5,515 bases of DNA. It comes from Pseudomonadota bacterium. GTDB taxonomy: Bacteria; Myxococcota; Bradymonadia; UBA4248. Below are positions 1-5,515 of the stretch, in pieces; within the stretch, counting starts at the first letter, position 1; every line of letters begins with the position of its first letter. Where the stretch lies: positions 1 through 5,515 of the forward strand of contig JAGBXG010000486.1 of NCBI GenBank assembly GCA_017629415.1, read 5' to 3'. The translations under genes were made by a program, and so were the position numbers. The notes beneath the pieces are model-generated. The model made no database searches. It was not told where the DNA came from and worked only from the letters and a program-made list of their open reading frames with translations.

Positions 1-1
1 C

Positions 2-99
2 GGGTCCCCATTTTTCCAAAAAACGAGTGTTATCAGTACCCGGCTCATTCACAAAAACGTCAAATCCATTGCAGGTTCCAAGGGGCTCAGCCCCTTGGC
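2..99. repeat. Dispersed intergenic repeat, copy A
   Basis: About 98 bp resembling copy B at 2014-2112 in the same orientation. The segment from ATCAGTACCCGG (32-43) to the CCCCTTGGC end (91-99) matches B at about 55 of 70 hand-aligned positions; the outer part (7-31) is less similar but equally spaced. It includes a perfect 9-bp hairpin, CCAAGGGGC/GCCCCTTGG (78-86 and 90-98, loop TCA). No T-run follows the hairpin on either strand, so it is not a standard terminator. It lies downstream of nadE, and the two copies flank that gene. The left boundary may extend beyond the window. Confidence 0.8.
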
Positions 100-122
100 G
101 GGGTTTGGGGCGGAGCCCCAAA
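97..122. repeat. 26-bp palindromic direct repeat, unit 1
   Basis: Contains an 8-bp perfect hairpin TTTGGGGC/GCCCCAAA (104-111 and 115-122, loop GGA) preceded by GGCGGGG. It differs from unit 2 (154-179) at a single base, in the loop. The first three bases overlap the end of dispersed repeat copy A, so the two repeat types are joined here. Confidence 0.85.
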
Positions 123-153
123 AGAACTTTGCGTACACCGTAGGCAAAGCCCC

Positions 154-179
154 GGCGGGGTTTGGGGCAGAGCCCCAAA
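154..179. repeat. 26-bp palindromic direct repeat, unit 2
   Basis: 25 of 26 bases equal unit 1, with the same 8-bp hairpin (161-168 and 172-179, loop AGA). It lies 28 bp past the nadE stop. The stem could halt or stabilise the nadE mRNA end, but no uridine run follows, so classical intrinsic termination is not supported. The rest of 1-206 shows no credible gene. Confidence 0.85.
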
Positions 180-206
180 TGTGTGCGTCAAAAGACGGCA
201 AAAAAA

Positions 207-1988
207 TTATGACAGTTTATCGGAGGTCATAAGACATGGCATTCGGTAACCTTGATCGGCACTGAGATTATGCGGCAAAACCATAAAGCTGTTCGCCAAA
301 CGCAGACGTTTCCATTGCGCACGAGGCAGCATCGTCAGGAATTTTTGAATATATTTGATAAGCAAATCATCATCGGGACAAAACGCATGACATTTGGCTT
401 TAGCCAGTTCAAAAAGGGCATCAGCCGGTCGTCTTTCAAAGCAATACCATGTAATCAGTGCGTCTAACAAAGGGTATGGCATGAGATCTTTCTCATCGGC
501 TTGATGCGTCTGTGATGGTCTGAGTTCTGCCGATGGCGGCTGTGCAAACACAAGATCAAGAGCCGGAATGTTATAATAATTTCGAGCCCATTCAAGCCAT
601 TGTGAAACAAGTGTTTTAGGTATATTCCCAATCGGATCAAGACATCCGCTGGAATCACCATCCATTGTCGTATACCCCACTGCTGCTTCAGATTGATTGC
701 CCGTTGTCAGCAGCATCGCATGGTGTGCATTCGCCAAGGTCCAGATAATAGAGGAACGCATACGAGCCTGGACGTTTTGCAATGTCAGATCATCGTTTTC
801 CCAAGTCAGCTGGCGGCCAAGTGTCGTTTCAACAGTTTGTAACGTCTGATGTGCAAGGTCAGCAATAGGAATAATATGACAATCAAAACCGTAATGTTCC
901 GCCAGTTTAACGGCTGCTTCTCGCGTCGCAGATGTCGAAGACGCCTGACTTGGAAGATAGGCTGTAAGCAAAAATTCGCGCACTTTTTCTCGCCGGGTTT
1001 CTTCATCCGCCTCAGAATATAAATATTGAATCAAATGCGCTGCAATCATGGCAACCATCGCAGAATCACGACCACCGGAAAGCGCCAAACATAGCTTACG
1101 AATCCCCGAACGACGTGTGTAATCATGAAGCGCAAGACATAATGCCAACTCAAGTTCAAGCTGAATATGATCTTCAGCTGTTTTAAGCTGTTGAGCAGAT
1201 TTGATATGCGCCAACGTCGGATCAAAACCAGCGCACGGTTTATCTTCCGAAGTAGTCACTACAACATCGCGATCAAACACAAAACGCGGTGCAAGGGCTA
1301 AAATATGGCCTTGATGCAAAATATAACCACCGCCGTCATAAACATGAGTACCGTCATCCGAACCCAGCAAGTTCGCTGCCAACCATGTGATCTGGCAAGC
1401 TTTGCTCAGTTCAATGCGATCCTGAAGGGTGAATGTAAATTCGTCGTATGCATAAGGACGTGCTGCGATTTCAACACAAATGCTGCCAGCCTCAGGTATA
1501 GGCTGCACACTGGGATCACCCCATATAATGCAAAGTTTTTCAAAGCCCGGTAGTTCTACATTCAATGCACCAAAACTCGCACCGGCATGCAATTCATGAG
1601 GTTGTGAAAAATCCCATGCATCAAAATAACGATGTTCATCGGCATGATGATTGGCATAGCGCTTCGGCACAAGGGCTTTTAAACAACCATCGTGAAATAC
1701 GGCTGCTGTATTGTAATATTTCCCCTTATGATTCACAGGAGCCCCCAGCACAACCGTCATACCGAATGTCATGGAAGCTATTTCGGCCAAAATCGCTTCG
1801 GATTTTTCATACGTATCAGAACGTAAATATAAATCCTGAGCATCCGGACCACCAATCACCAATTCAGGAAATACAAGCAGTTCAACTTGTGCTTCTTTGG
1901 CTTCATAAATGGCTTTTTGAATAAGAGATTTCTGTTCGGACCAAGCTTGAATGGTCAAATTTATCGCGGCAATAGCTGATTTTATCAT
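207..1988 (-). CDS. nadE: Two-domain NAD+ synthetase (nitrilase-like domain plus NadE domain); glutaminase site degenerate
   Basis: Makes NAD+ from deamido-NAD+, ATP and an ammonia source in the cytoplasm, the last step of NAD biosynthesis. The 593-residue product has an N-terminal carbon-nitrogen hydrolase fold (about 1-245) and a C-terminal PP-loop ATPase/synthetase domain (about 270-593). The synthetase part is well conserved: SGGRDS at 304-309 binds ATP pyrophosphate, followed by QNVQARMRS (404-412), TTGNQSEAAVGY (428-439), KT (458-459), PPSAELRP (484-491), DEKDLMPYPLLDA (498-510) and QWKR (558-561). In the hydrolase part Glu42 (FPEL) and Lys109 (PKRY) of the Glu-Lys-Cys triad are present, but the usual ICED cysteine motif reads IWGD (155-158), so glutamine hydrolysis is doubtful. 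The ATG at 1988 fits the expected start of the nitrilase fold; only a weak purine stretch (TAAGA) precedes it. It lies 303 bp beyond tldE, separated by repeats, so it probably has its own promoter, though none is convincing. Family assignment is firm; the nitrogen source is uncertain. Confidence 0.93.
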   Translation of the reverse strand: MIKSAIAAINLTIQAWSEQKSLIQKAIYEAKEAQVELLVFPELVIGGPDAQDLYLRSDTYEKSEAILAEIASMTFGMTVVLGAPVNHKGKYYNTAAVFHDGCLKALVPKRYANHHADEHRYFDAWDFSQPHELHAGASFGALNVELPGFEKLCIIWGDPSVQPIPEAGSICVEIAARPYAYDEFTFTLQDRIELSKACQITWLAANLLGSDDGTHVYDGGGYILHQGHILALAPRFVFDRDVVVTTSEDKPCAGFDPTLAHIKSAQQLKTAEDHIQLELELALCLALHDYTRRSGIRKLCLALSGGRDSAMVAMIAAHLIQYLYSEADEETRREKVREFLLTAYLPSQASSTSATREAAVKLAEHYGFDCHIIPIADLAHQTLQTVETTLGRQLTWENDDLTLQNVQARMRSSIIWTLANAHHAMLLTTGNQSEAAVGYTTMDGDSSGCLDPIGNIPKTLVSQWLEWARNYYNIPALDLVFAQPPSAELRPSQTHQADEKDLMPYPLLDALITWYCFERRPADALFELAKAKCHAFCPDDDLLIKYIQKFLTMLPRAQWKRLRLANSFMVLPHNLSADQGYRMPCLMTSDKLS

Positions 1989-2013
1989 GATGATCTTATT
2001 TTAAACCGATGGA

Positions 2014-2112
2014 GGATCCCATCTTGCCCCAAAACATAAACAATCAGTACCCGGTTAACCCACGAAAAACGTTAATTCTATGGCGTGTTCCATGGGGTTA
2101 TAGCCCCTTGGC
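2014..2112. repeat. Dispersed intergenic repeat, copy B
   Basis: Counterpart of copy A at 2-99. ATCAGTACCCGG is at 2043-2054, AAAAACGT at 2065-2072 and the palindrome at 2090-2111. Here the palindrome is imperfect: CCATGGGG against CCCCTTGG with one mismatch and a 6-base loop. It occupies the gap between tldE and nadE, with its left end about 25 bp ahead of the nadE start, so the nadE promoter may lie inside the repeat. Confidence 0.75.
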
Positions 2113-2118
2113 AGACTT

Positions 2119-2239
2119 TTTTGCCGCAGAATAGCGCCCTTTTTTCGTCAGCTGCGTCATTCAAGTCGGTCACGTGTACCAACACGTTCCCTCCTTTCAT
2201 GCCTTGCTTCCTCGAACTCACATCCATTCTGCGGCAAAA
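2119..2239. repeat. 121-bp element bounded by 14-bp inverted repeats
   Basis: TTTTGCCGCAGAAT at 2119-2132 is the exact reverse complement of ATTCTGCGGCAAAA at 2226-2239; 93 bp lie between. Inside is a 6-bp hairpin ACGTGT/ACACGT (2172-2177 and 2182-2187) overlapping a CACGTG palindrome. As RNA the outer arms would close a long structure in the tldE 3' region. It might be a small miniature inverted-repeat element or a structured RNA; no target-site duplication is apparent. Open frames crossing it have no recognisable product. Confidence 0.7.
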
Positions 2240-2260
2240 CAATTCGCATTCACGAATTGT
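2239..2260 (-). terminator. Possible weak intrinsic terminator after tldE
   Basis: An 8-bp perfect stem ACAATTCG/CGAATTGT with a 6-base loop starts 31 bases past the tldE stop. On the minus strand the stem end is followed by TTT. The stem is AT-rich and the T-run short, so termination would be weak. It overlaps the right arm of the inverted-repeat element by one base. Confidence 0.35.
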
Positions 2261-2291
2261 GAAATCTACCCAAGCGGATTCCAAGAAAGAA

Positions 2292-3608
2292 CTACGTTCC
2301 ACTGAAAGAAACGTCATCGAATCGCAATGACGGTACGCGCACGGCATTATCGAGTCTGGGATCGTTGCCAACTTCGACAAGTCTGTTCCAAATATCGAGA
2401 GCATTGCCGTCGATGTTCATTTCGGAGATATTTTGGGTCAGTTTACCGTCTTGAATCGCAACACCGGTAATACCGTATGAAAAATCACCGCGAACATTAT
2501 CTTTATTACCGCCCAAAAAACCAGTCAGATAAATGCCGTCTTTGACATCGGCAATCATGGCCTCAAGTGAACGTGAACCAGGCTTGAGAACAAGATTCGT
2601 TCTGGAACCGCTTGTCACATCAAGCTTAAGTTTACGTGCTGCATAAGTGTCGAGAAAATATTGTTTGAGCGTACCGTTCTCAAAAATGGAGGCATCGTGC
2701 GTAGAAATACCTTCGCCATCAAATAATCTGGATGAAATACCGCGAACAATATGCGGCATATCGATAAGCGTCAGCAAATCAGAGCCCATCTTTTGACCAA
2801 TCTTATCCAGGAAATACGATTGCTTCTGAACAAGCGCCATCCCGTATAAGGGTTCCAGATATTTCTCCAGGAAAAGAGCCGCCGCACTCCTGTCCATAAT
2901 GACAGTACGTTTGCCAGATGCCAGTTTCTTTTGCCCAAGGGTATAGGCCGCATATTTCGCAACAATATCCACCGTCGTTTCAATCGGAGCAAGATCACTC
3001 AAATAACGCGCAGATGTACTGTAGCCTTCCGATGGCTTTTTATCTCCATCATTTAAAACAATACTCAAGCCGTTATAACAAGAGGAACCTTTACGCGTAC
3101 CAAAAAACCCATTCGATGTGGCAAGCATATAGGTAGAATACGAATGACCTGAAAATGCCTGAACATCAAAAACAGGCAATTCACTGCGCCCATAGCCAAG
3201 TTCTTCAATTTTTTTGCAAATATCAATGTGATATTCAGGCTTAATTTCTGGAATCTTAGCATCGTATAAATCGAGATCGATTTCTGCACGATTGGCATAT
3301 TTTTCAGATTCCGCCAACCCACGGCACTCATCTGCCTCAAGCAGACGTGTCATATCAATGCCTTTTTGAATGAACGTTTCAAGCGATTCCTTGCGCATAT
3401 CTGATGTCATGAAATTGCGATAACGACAATCTACAAAAAGATTCAAAAACAGACTGCTCGTATTGTCGCTTTGCATTTGATCGATTTTTTGCTTACGCCA
3501 ATCGATGGAAAAACTCTGTGCCTGAGAAATACCAGCTCGCACGCCCTGAGCACCAAGCTTTTTGGCGGTTTCCATGGCATAATTAAGAACCATTTGCATA
3601 TCCGACAT
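2292..3608 (-). CDS. tldE: TldE/PmbA-type subunit of the TldD-TldE metalloprotease
   Basis: Non-catalytic partner of TldD. In E. coli the heterodimer degrades unfolded or small peptides, including the CcdA antitoxin, and trims the microcin B17 leader. The product is 438 residues, close to the ~450 of E. coli PmbA. It lacks the HEXXXH motif, as expected for TldE. Family-typical C-terminal stretches are visible: FDGEG near residue 297, YAARKL near 321, RGDFSYG near 372, then the EMNIDGN and VGNDPR segments before a terminal V-S-F-S-G. The ATG at 3608 is chosen because a strong GGAGG sits at 3615-3619 and the start overlaps the tldD stop (TAATG), implying coupled translation. The frame stays open to an ATG at 3692, but that would add 28 unrelated residues inside tldD. 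No signal peptide or membrane segment is visible, unlike TldD. The protein is therefore either cytoplasmic or exported together with TldD. Confidence 0.93.
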   Translation of the reverse strand: MSDMQMVLNYAMETAKKLGAQGVRAGISQAQSFSIDWRKQKIDQMQSDNTSSLFLNLFVDCRYRNFMTSDMRKESLETFIQKGIDMTRLLEADECRGLAESEKYANRAEIDLDLYDAKIPEIKPEYHIDICKKIEELGYGRSELPVFDVQAFSGHSYSTYMLATSNGFFGTRKGSSCYNGLSIVLNDGDKKPSEGYSTSARYLSDLAPIETTVDIVAKYAAYTLGQKKLASGKRTVIMDRSAAALFLEKYLEPLYGMALVQKQSYFLDKIGQKMGSDLLTLIDMPHIVRGISSRLFDGEGISTHDASIFENGTLKQYFLDTYAARKLKLDVTSGSRTNLVLKPGSRSLEAMIADVKDGIYLTGFLGGNKDNVRGDFSYGITGVAIQDGKLTQNISEMNIDGNALDIWNRLVEVGNDPRLDNAVRVPSLRFDDVSFSGT

Positions 3609-5164
3609 TATACACCTCCAACAGTGATGGAAGAAACGAGAACGGAAGGCATGCCTAAACCAACGGGCGCACTCTGACCTGCTTTGCCGCATGTCCAGGT
3701 GCCGTTATCAATGGCAAAATCATTCGCAACCATCGTAATCTTAGACAACGTATCCGGACCATTGCCGATAATATTCACATCTTTAATGGGTGCCGTAAGC
3801 TTACCATCTTCAATGAGATAACCATTCTTCACATAGAATGTGTAATCCCCTGCCCCGATAAACACCTGTCCGTTGGTGTATTTTTCACAATAAATGCCGT
3901 ACTTAATACCGGCAAACAGCTCCTCTCGCGGATGCGTCCCATTCTCCATCATCGTTACACGCATGCGCGGAACTGGTGCAAACTGATAATTCTCACGGCG
4001 ACCATTGCCCGTCGATGCAATACCGTAATGCTTGGCACTGATCTTGTCATGCATATAGCTTTTAAGAACGCCATTTTCGACAAGAACCGTACGTTGTGCA
4101 GGCGTGCCTTCATCATCAACATTCAGCGCACCGCGATTGTTTTCAATATGCCCGGAATCCACAATCGTCACTTCCGGACAGGCAATCGACTGATTCAGTT
4201 TTGTCGCAAATATACTTTCACCTTTGCGATTGAAATCAGCTTCCAAACCATGGCCAATCGCTTCATGCAGCAAAATACCGCTCGCGCCTGCGCCTAATAC
4301 AACAGGCATCTCGCCTGCCTTGGGCTTGACTGCTTCGAATAAAATCGCCGTCTGCGACACACCTTCATCAATAAATTTGGCAACCTTGTCTTCTGTTATC
4401 GAGGCAAAATCATGCGTTCCAGCCAATGCCGCCCGATTGGACTGAACCACATCACCGCGTTTCATCACAACATTCATAGACAGCATATAACGCGGCGCAG
4501 AATCCTCTGCATTCATACCATCAGATGTATTAATCATCACATTGCGCTGATGCCATTGTAAAGACAAACTCACTTGAATAATCGATGCATCCTTGGCTCG
4601 CGTGCGCTTCTCAATATCCTGAAGCAATGCAACCGCCTTAGAAAGCTCCAAAAGATCCCAGTTAATATCCTGAGCATAAAACGTATCATATTTCTGGAAT
4701 TTACGTCTCTGAATACTTCCAACATCAACATTCGGAGCAATCGCAGCCGCAGCTTCAGCCGCGCGCATCATATCCTCTATCGCCAGCGATTCCGTATAAC
4801 CGTACCCGACCTGATCCTCATAAACACAGCGAACACCCATCCCAAGCGAAGTACTGGCCTGACCCTGCGATACTTTGCCATCAAGCAAAACAATACCGCC
4901 TTTCCTCGAATGTTCAAAAAAAAGGTCACCCCAATGACCGCCTTTCGAAAGCGCTTTACCAAGCACCTGATCGATCATTTCTCGCGTGATCCCAAAATGA
5001 TGATAAAAATAATCCTTCTGAATCGTTGCAACAGGCACAACAGGCGCTTGTACAGGTGTTTCAGGCATCTTAACCTCCTTTGAGGATGAAGCGCAGCCTA
5101 GAACCGCACATGATGCAGCCGCCAGCGCGCTCGTCGTCATAAACTCACGTCTTGTCCAAGTCAT
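3608..5164 (-). CDS. tldD: TldD-type zinc metalloprotease with Tat/lipoprotein signal
   Basis: Catalytic subunit of a TldD/TldE peptidase. The zinc motif HEAIGH is at residues 300-305 within GILLHEAIGHGLEADFNRKG. The likely third ligand is Cys492 in the C-terminal TCGKAGQSAPVG segment. Other TldD blocks are DDEGTP (350-355), STGNGRRENY (384-393), NGQVFIG (431-437) and a terminal ITVGG. At 518 residues it is longer than E. coli TldD (~481); the excess is N-terminal. Residues 1-24 look like a twin-arginine signal (TRREFM at 4-9, hydrophobic 13-23) ending in a lipobox VLGC with Cys24 as the lipidation site. A Pro/Val/Ser-rich linker follows to about residue 48. Serine/alanine rather than aspartate follows the cysteine, which under E. 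coli rules favours the outer membrane. The ATG at 5164 is supported by AAAGGAG at 5170-5176 and by the signal itself. It is first in an operon with tldE. E. coli TldD is cytoplasmic, so the export signal is the notable difference. The substrate is unknown. Confidence 0.94.
   Translation of the reverse strand: MTWTRREFMTTSALAAASCAVLGCASSSKEVKMPETPVQAPVVPVATIQKDYFYHHFGITREMIDQVLGKALSKGGHWGDLFFEHSRKGGIVLLDGKVSQGQASTSLGMGVRCVYEDQVGYGYTESLAIEDMMRAAEAAAAIAPNVDVGSIQRRKFQKYDTFYAQDINWDLLELSKAVALLQDIEKRTRAKDASIIQVSLSLQWHQRNVMINTSDGMNAEDSAPRYMLSMNVVMKRGDVVQSNRAALAGTHDFASITEDKVAKFIDEGVSQTAILFEAVKPKAGEMPVVLGAGASGILLHEAIGHGLEADFNRKGESIFATKLNQSIACPEVTIVDSGHIENNRGALNVDDEGTPAQRTVLVENGVLKSYMHDKISAKHYGIASTGNGRRENYQFAPVPRMRVTMMENGTHPREELFAGIKYGIYCEKYTNGQVFIGAGDYTFYVKNGYLIEDGKLTAPIKDVNIIGNGPDTLSKITMVANDFAIDNGTWTCGKAGQSAPVGLGMPSVLVSSITVGGV
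3615..3619 (-). promoter_or_regulatory. Shine-Dalgarno site of tldE
   Basis: GGAGG lies six bases ahead of the ATG at 3608, within the last codons of tldD. Together with the TAATG stop/start overlap it fixes the tldE start and indicates translational coupling, consistent with equal production of the two subunits of a heterodimer. Confidence 0.85.
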
Positions 5165-5169
5165 GGGAA

Positions 5170-5176
5170 CTCCTTT
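5170..5176 (-). promoter_or_regulatory. Shine-Dalgarno site of tldD
   Basis: AAAGGAG, five bases ahead of the ATG at 5164. It supports the start that includes the twin-arginine signal, which matters because the location of the protein depends on that start. Confidence 0.8.
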
Positions 5177-5201
5177 ATCTGCATTTGGAGAATGCGCAAT
5201 C

Positions 5202-5222
5202 TATGCCGACAAAGTCGGCATA
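5202..5222. repeat. 9-bp perfect hairpin upstream of tldD
   Basis: TATGCCGAC/GTCGGCATA with loop AAA (arms 5202-5210 and 5214-5222), ending 37 bases ahead of the tldD start. It leads directly into a degenerate partial copy of the neighbouring 34-bp tandem repeat. In a tldD leader RNA it would be a stable stem close to the ribosome site. No T-run follows on the minus strand. Confidence 0.75.
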
Positions 5223-5231
5223 CGCTGCGCC

Positions 5232-5325
5232 ATCGGCTATGGCTTGCGCCATACGCCTTTAAGCAATCGGCTATGGCTTGCGCCATACGCCTTTAAGCCA
5301 TCGGCTATGGCTTGCGCCATACGCC
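5232..5325. repeat. 34-bp tandem repeat, 2.8 copies
   Basis: Copies lie at 5232-5265, 5266-5299 and a partial one at 5300-5325; the two full copies differ only at the last base, and the partial copy is identical over 26 bp. A degenerate fragment precedes at about 5218-5231. Each unit holds the hairpin TATGGC/GCCATA (loop TTGC), extended by GGC/GCC with one bulged base. It sits within the putative tldD leader. The unit is not a multiple of three and no coding function is seen. Confidence 0.88.
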
Positions 5326-5368
5326 GCTTGCCATTACAGCCCCAAAATGGACTGCATTTCTATGACGG

Positions 5369-5395
5369 TATTTAGGGCATTTTTAACCATGACAA
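5369..5395 (-). promoter_or_regulatory. Weak candidate promoter for tldD-tldE
   Basis: On the minus strand TTGTCA (5390-5395) and TAAATA (5369-5374) resemble -35 and -10 hexamers, but the 15-bp spacer is short. If real, the transcript would begin near 5362 and carry a leader of about 200 bases containing the tandem repeats and the 9-bp hairpin. This rests on consensus matching by eye only. Confidence 0.2.
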
Positions 5396-5452
5396 AATAC
5401 AGAACACATCTTTTTACAAAGGAAAGTTCTCAATGATGCCGGTTCTGGGCGT

Positions 5453-5469
5453 TGCGGGCAAAGCCCGCA
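5453..5469. repeat. 7-bp perfect hairpin
   Basis: TGCGGGC/GCCCGCA with loop AAA (arms 5453-5459 and 5463-5469). The AAA loop is the same as in the hairpin at 5202-5222, suggesting one style of intergenic palindrome. The surrounding 5326-5515 shows no credible gene. Confidence 0.65.
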
Positions 5470-5478
5470 TCGGGGGTA

Positions 5479-5506
5479 GGCGCGTATTTGCCTAGCAAAT
5501 AGCGCC
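5479..5506. repeat. 12-bp bulged hairpin at the right edge
   Basis: GGCGC (5479-5483) pairs with GCGCC (5502-5506), and TATTTGC (5485-5491) pairs with GCAAATA (5495-5501). The loop is CTA and one G (5484) is bulged. The plan, an outer GC clamp, a single bulge and an inner arm, is shared with the 34-bp units at 5232-5325. No T-run is visible before the window ends. Confidence 0.7.
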
Positions 5507-5515
5507 GAAGGGGGC

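Noticed and set aside
185..206. CGTC-AAAA-GACG hairpin next to an A-run as a nadE terminator
   Set aside because: The stem has four pairs, and on the nadE strand the T-run comes before the stem rather than after it.
2090..2122. Plus-strand terminator: palindrome of copy B followed by TTTTTT
   Set aside because: The stem has a mismatch, the T-run starts five bases after it, and no plus-strand gene ends here.
2078..2404. Minus-strand 108-codon frame overlapping the tldE end
   Set aside because: It begins in another frame of tldE and runs through the inverted-repeat element and dispersed repeat B. No start with a credible ribosome site at its head and no recognisable fold; most likely repeat-derived.
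3608..3692. Longer tldE starting at the ATG at 3692
   Set aside because: It would add 28 residues unlike any TldE N-terminus, encoded inside the conserved tldD end. The ATG at 3608 has a strong GGAGG and the TAATG overlap.
4574..5083. Plus-strand 169-codon frame
   Set aside because: It lies wholly antisense to tldD, whose protein is strongly conserved; the product is basic and low in meaning, typical of a shadow frame.
5232..5325. CRISPR array
   Set aside because: The units abut each other directly with no unique spacers, and there are no cas genes; it is a simple tandem repeat.
5163..5375. Plus-strand 70-codon frame over the tandem repeat
   Set aside because: It is open mainly because the 34-bp repeat lacks stops in some frames. 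The start overlaps the tldD start codon region and no ribosome site or domain is visible.
5433..5495. 20-residue plus-strand ORF (ATG ATG start, TAG stop) with AAAGGAAAG upstream
   Set aside because: The purine stretch is a fair ribosome site, but most of the frame consists of the hairpins at 5453-5469 and 5479-5491, and the peptide has no recognisable feature. I also considered it as a RiPP precursor for TldDE; there is no leader/core pattern and it is on the opposite strand.

Overview
The window holds three complete genes, all read leftwards (minus strand), in the order tldD, tldE, nadE. Dense repeat-rich intergenic DNA surrounds them. The organism is a bacterium of middling GC content. The tldD product has a twin-arginine signal followed by a lipobox, which suggests a diderm with Tat export and lipoprotein processing. 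The abundant short GC-rich palindromes between genes are reminiscent of Desulfovibrio-like and other proteobacterial genomes, but this is only an impression and no marker here fixes the taxon.

Layout from transcription start to end (right to left). Positions 5165-5515 carry no credible gene; they hold hairpins and a 34-bp tandem repeat ahead of tldD. tldD (5164-3608) encodes the zinc peptidase subunit of the TldD/TldE pair, here with an apparent Tat/lipoprotein signal. tldE (3608-2292) encodes its non-catalytic partner; the tldD stop and tldE start share one base (TAATG), so the two are almost certainly translated together. A 303-bp gap (2291-1989) contains a possible terminator hairpin, a 121-bp element bounded by perfect 14-bp inverted repeats, and copy B of a roughly 95-bp dispersed repeat. 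nadE (1988-207) encodes a two-domain NAD+ synthetase. Positions 1-206 contain copy A of the dispersed repeat and two copies of a 26-bp palindromic repeat.

TldD and TldE form one proteolytic complex in the families studied. NadE performs the last step of NAD synthesis and has no evident functional link to them; it is probably a separate transcription unit. Two points stand out. The NadE glutaminase domain appears to have lost its nucleophilic cysteine (an IWGD stretch where the family has ICED) while the synthetase domain looks intact. TldD appears to be exported while TldE has no signal of its own. I see no defence system, CRISPR array, mobile-element gene, tRNA or rRNA, and no RiPP precursor next to tldDE.
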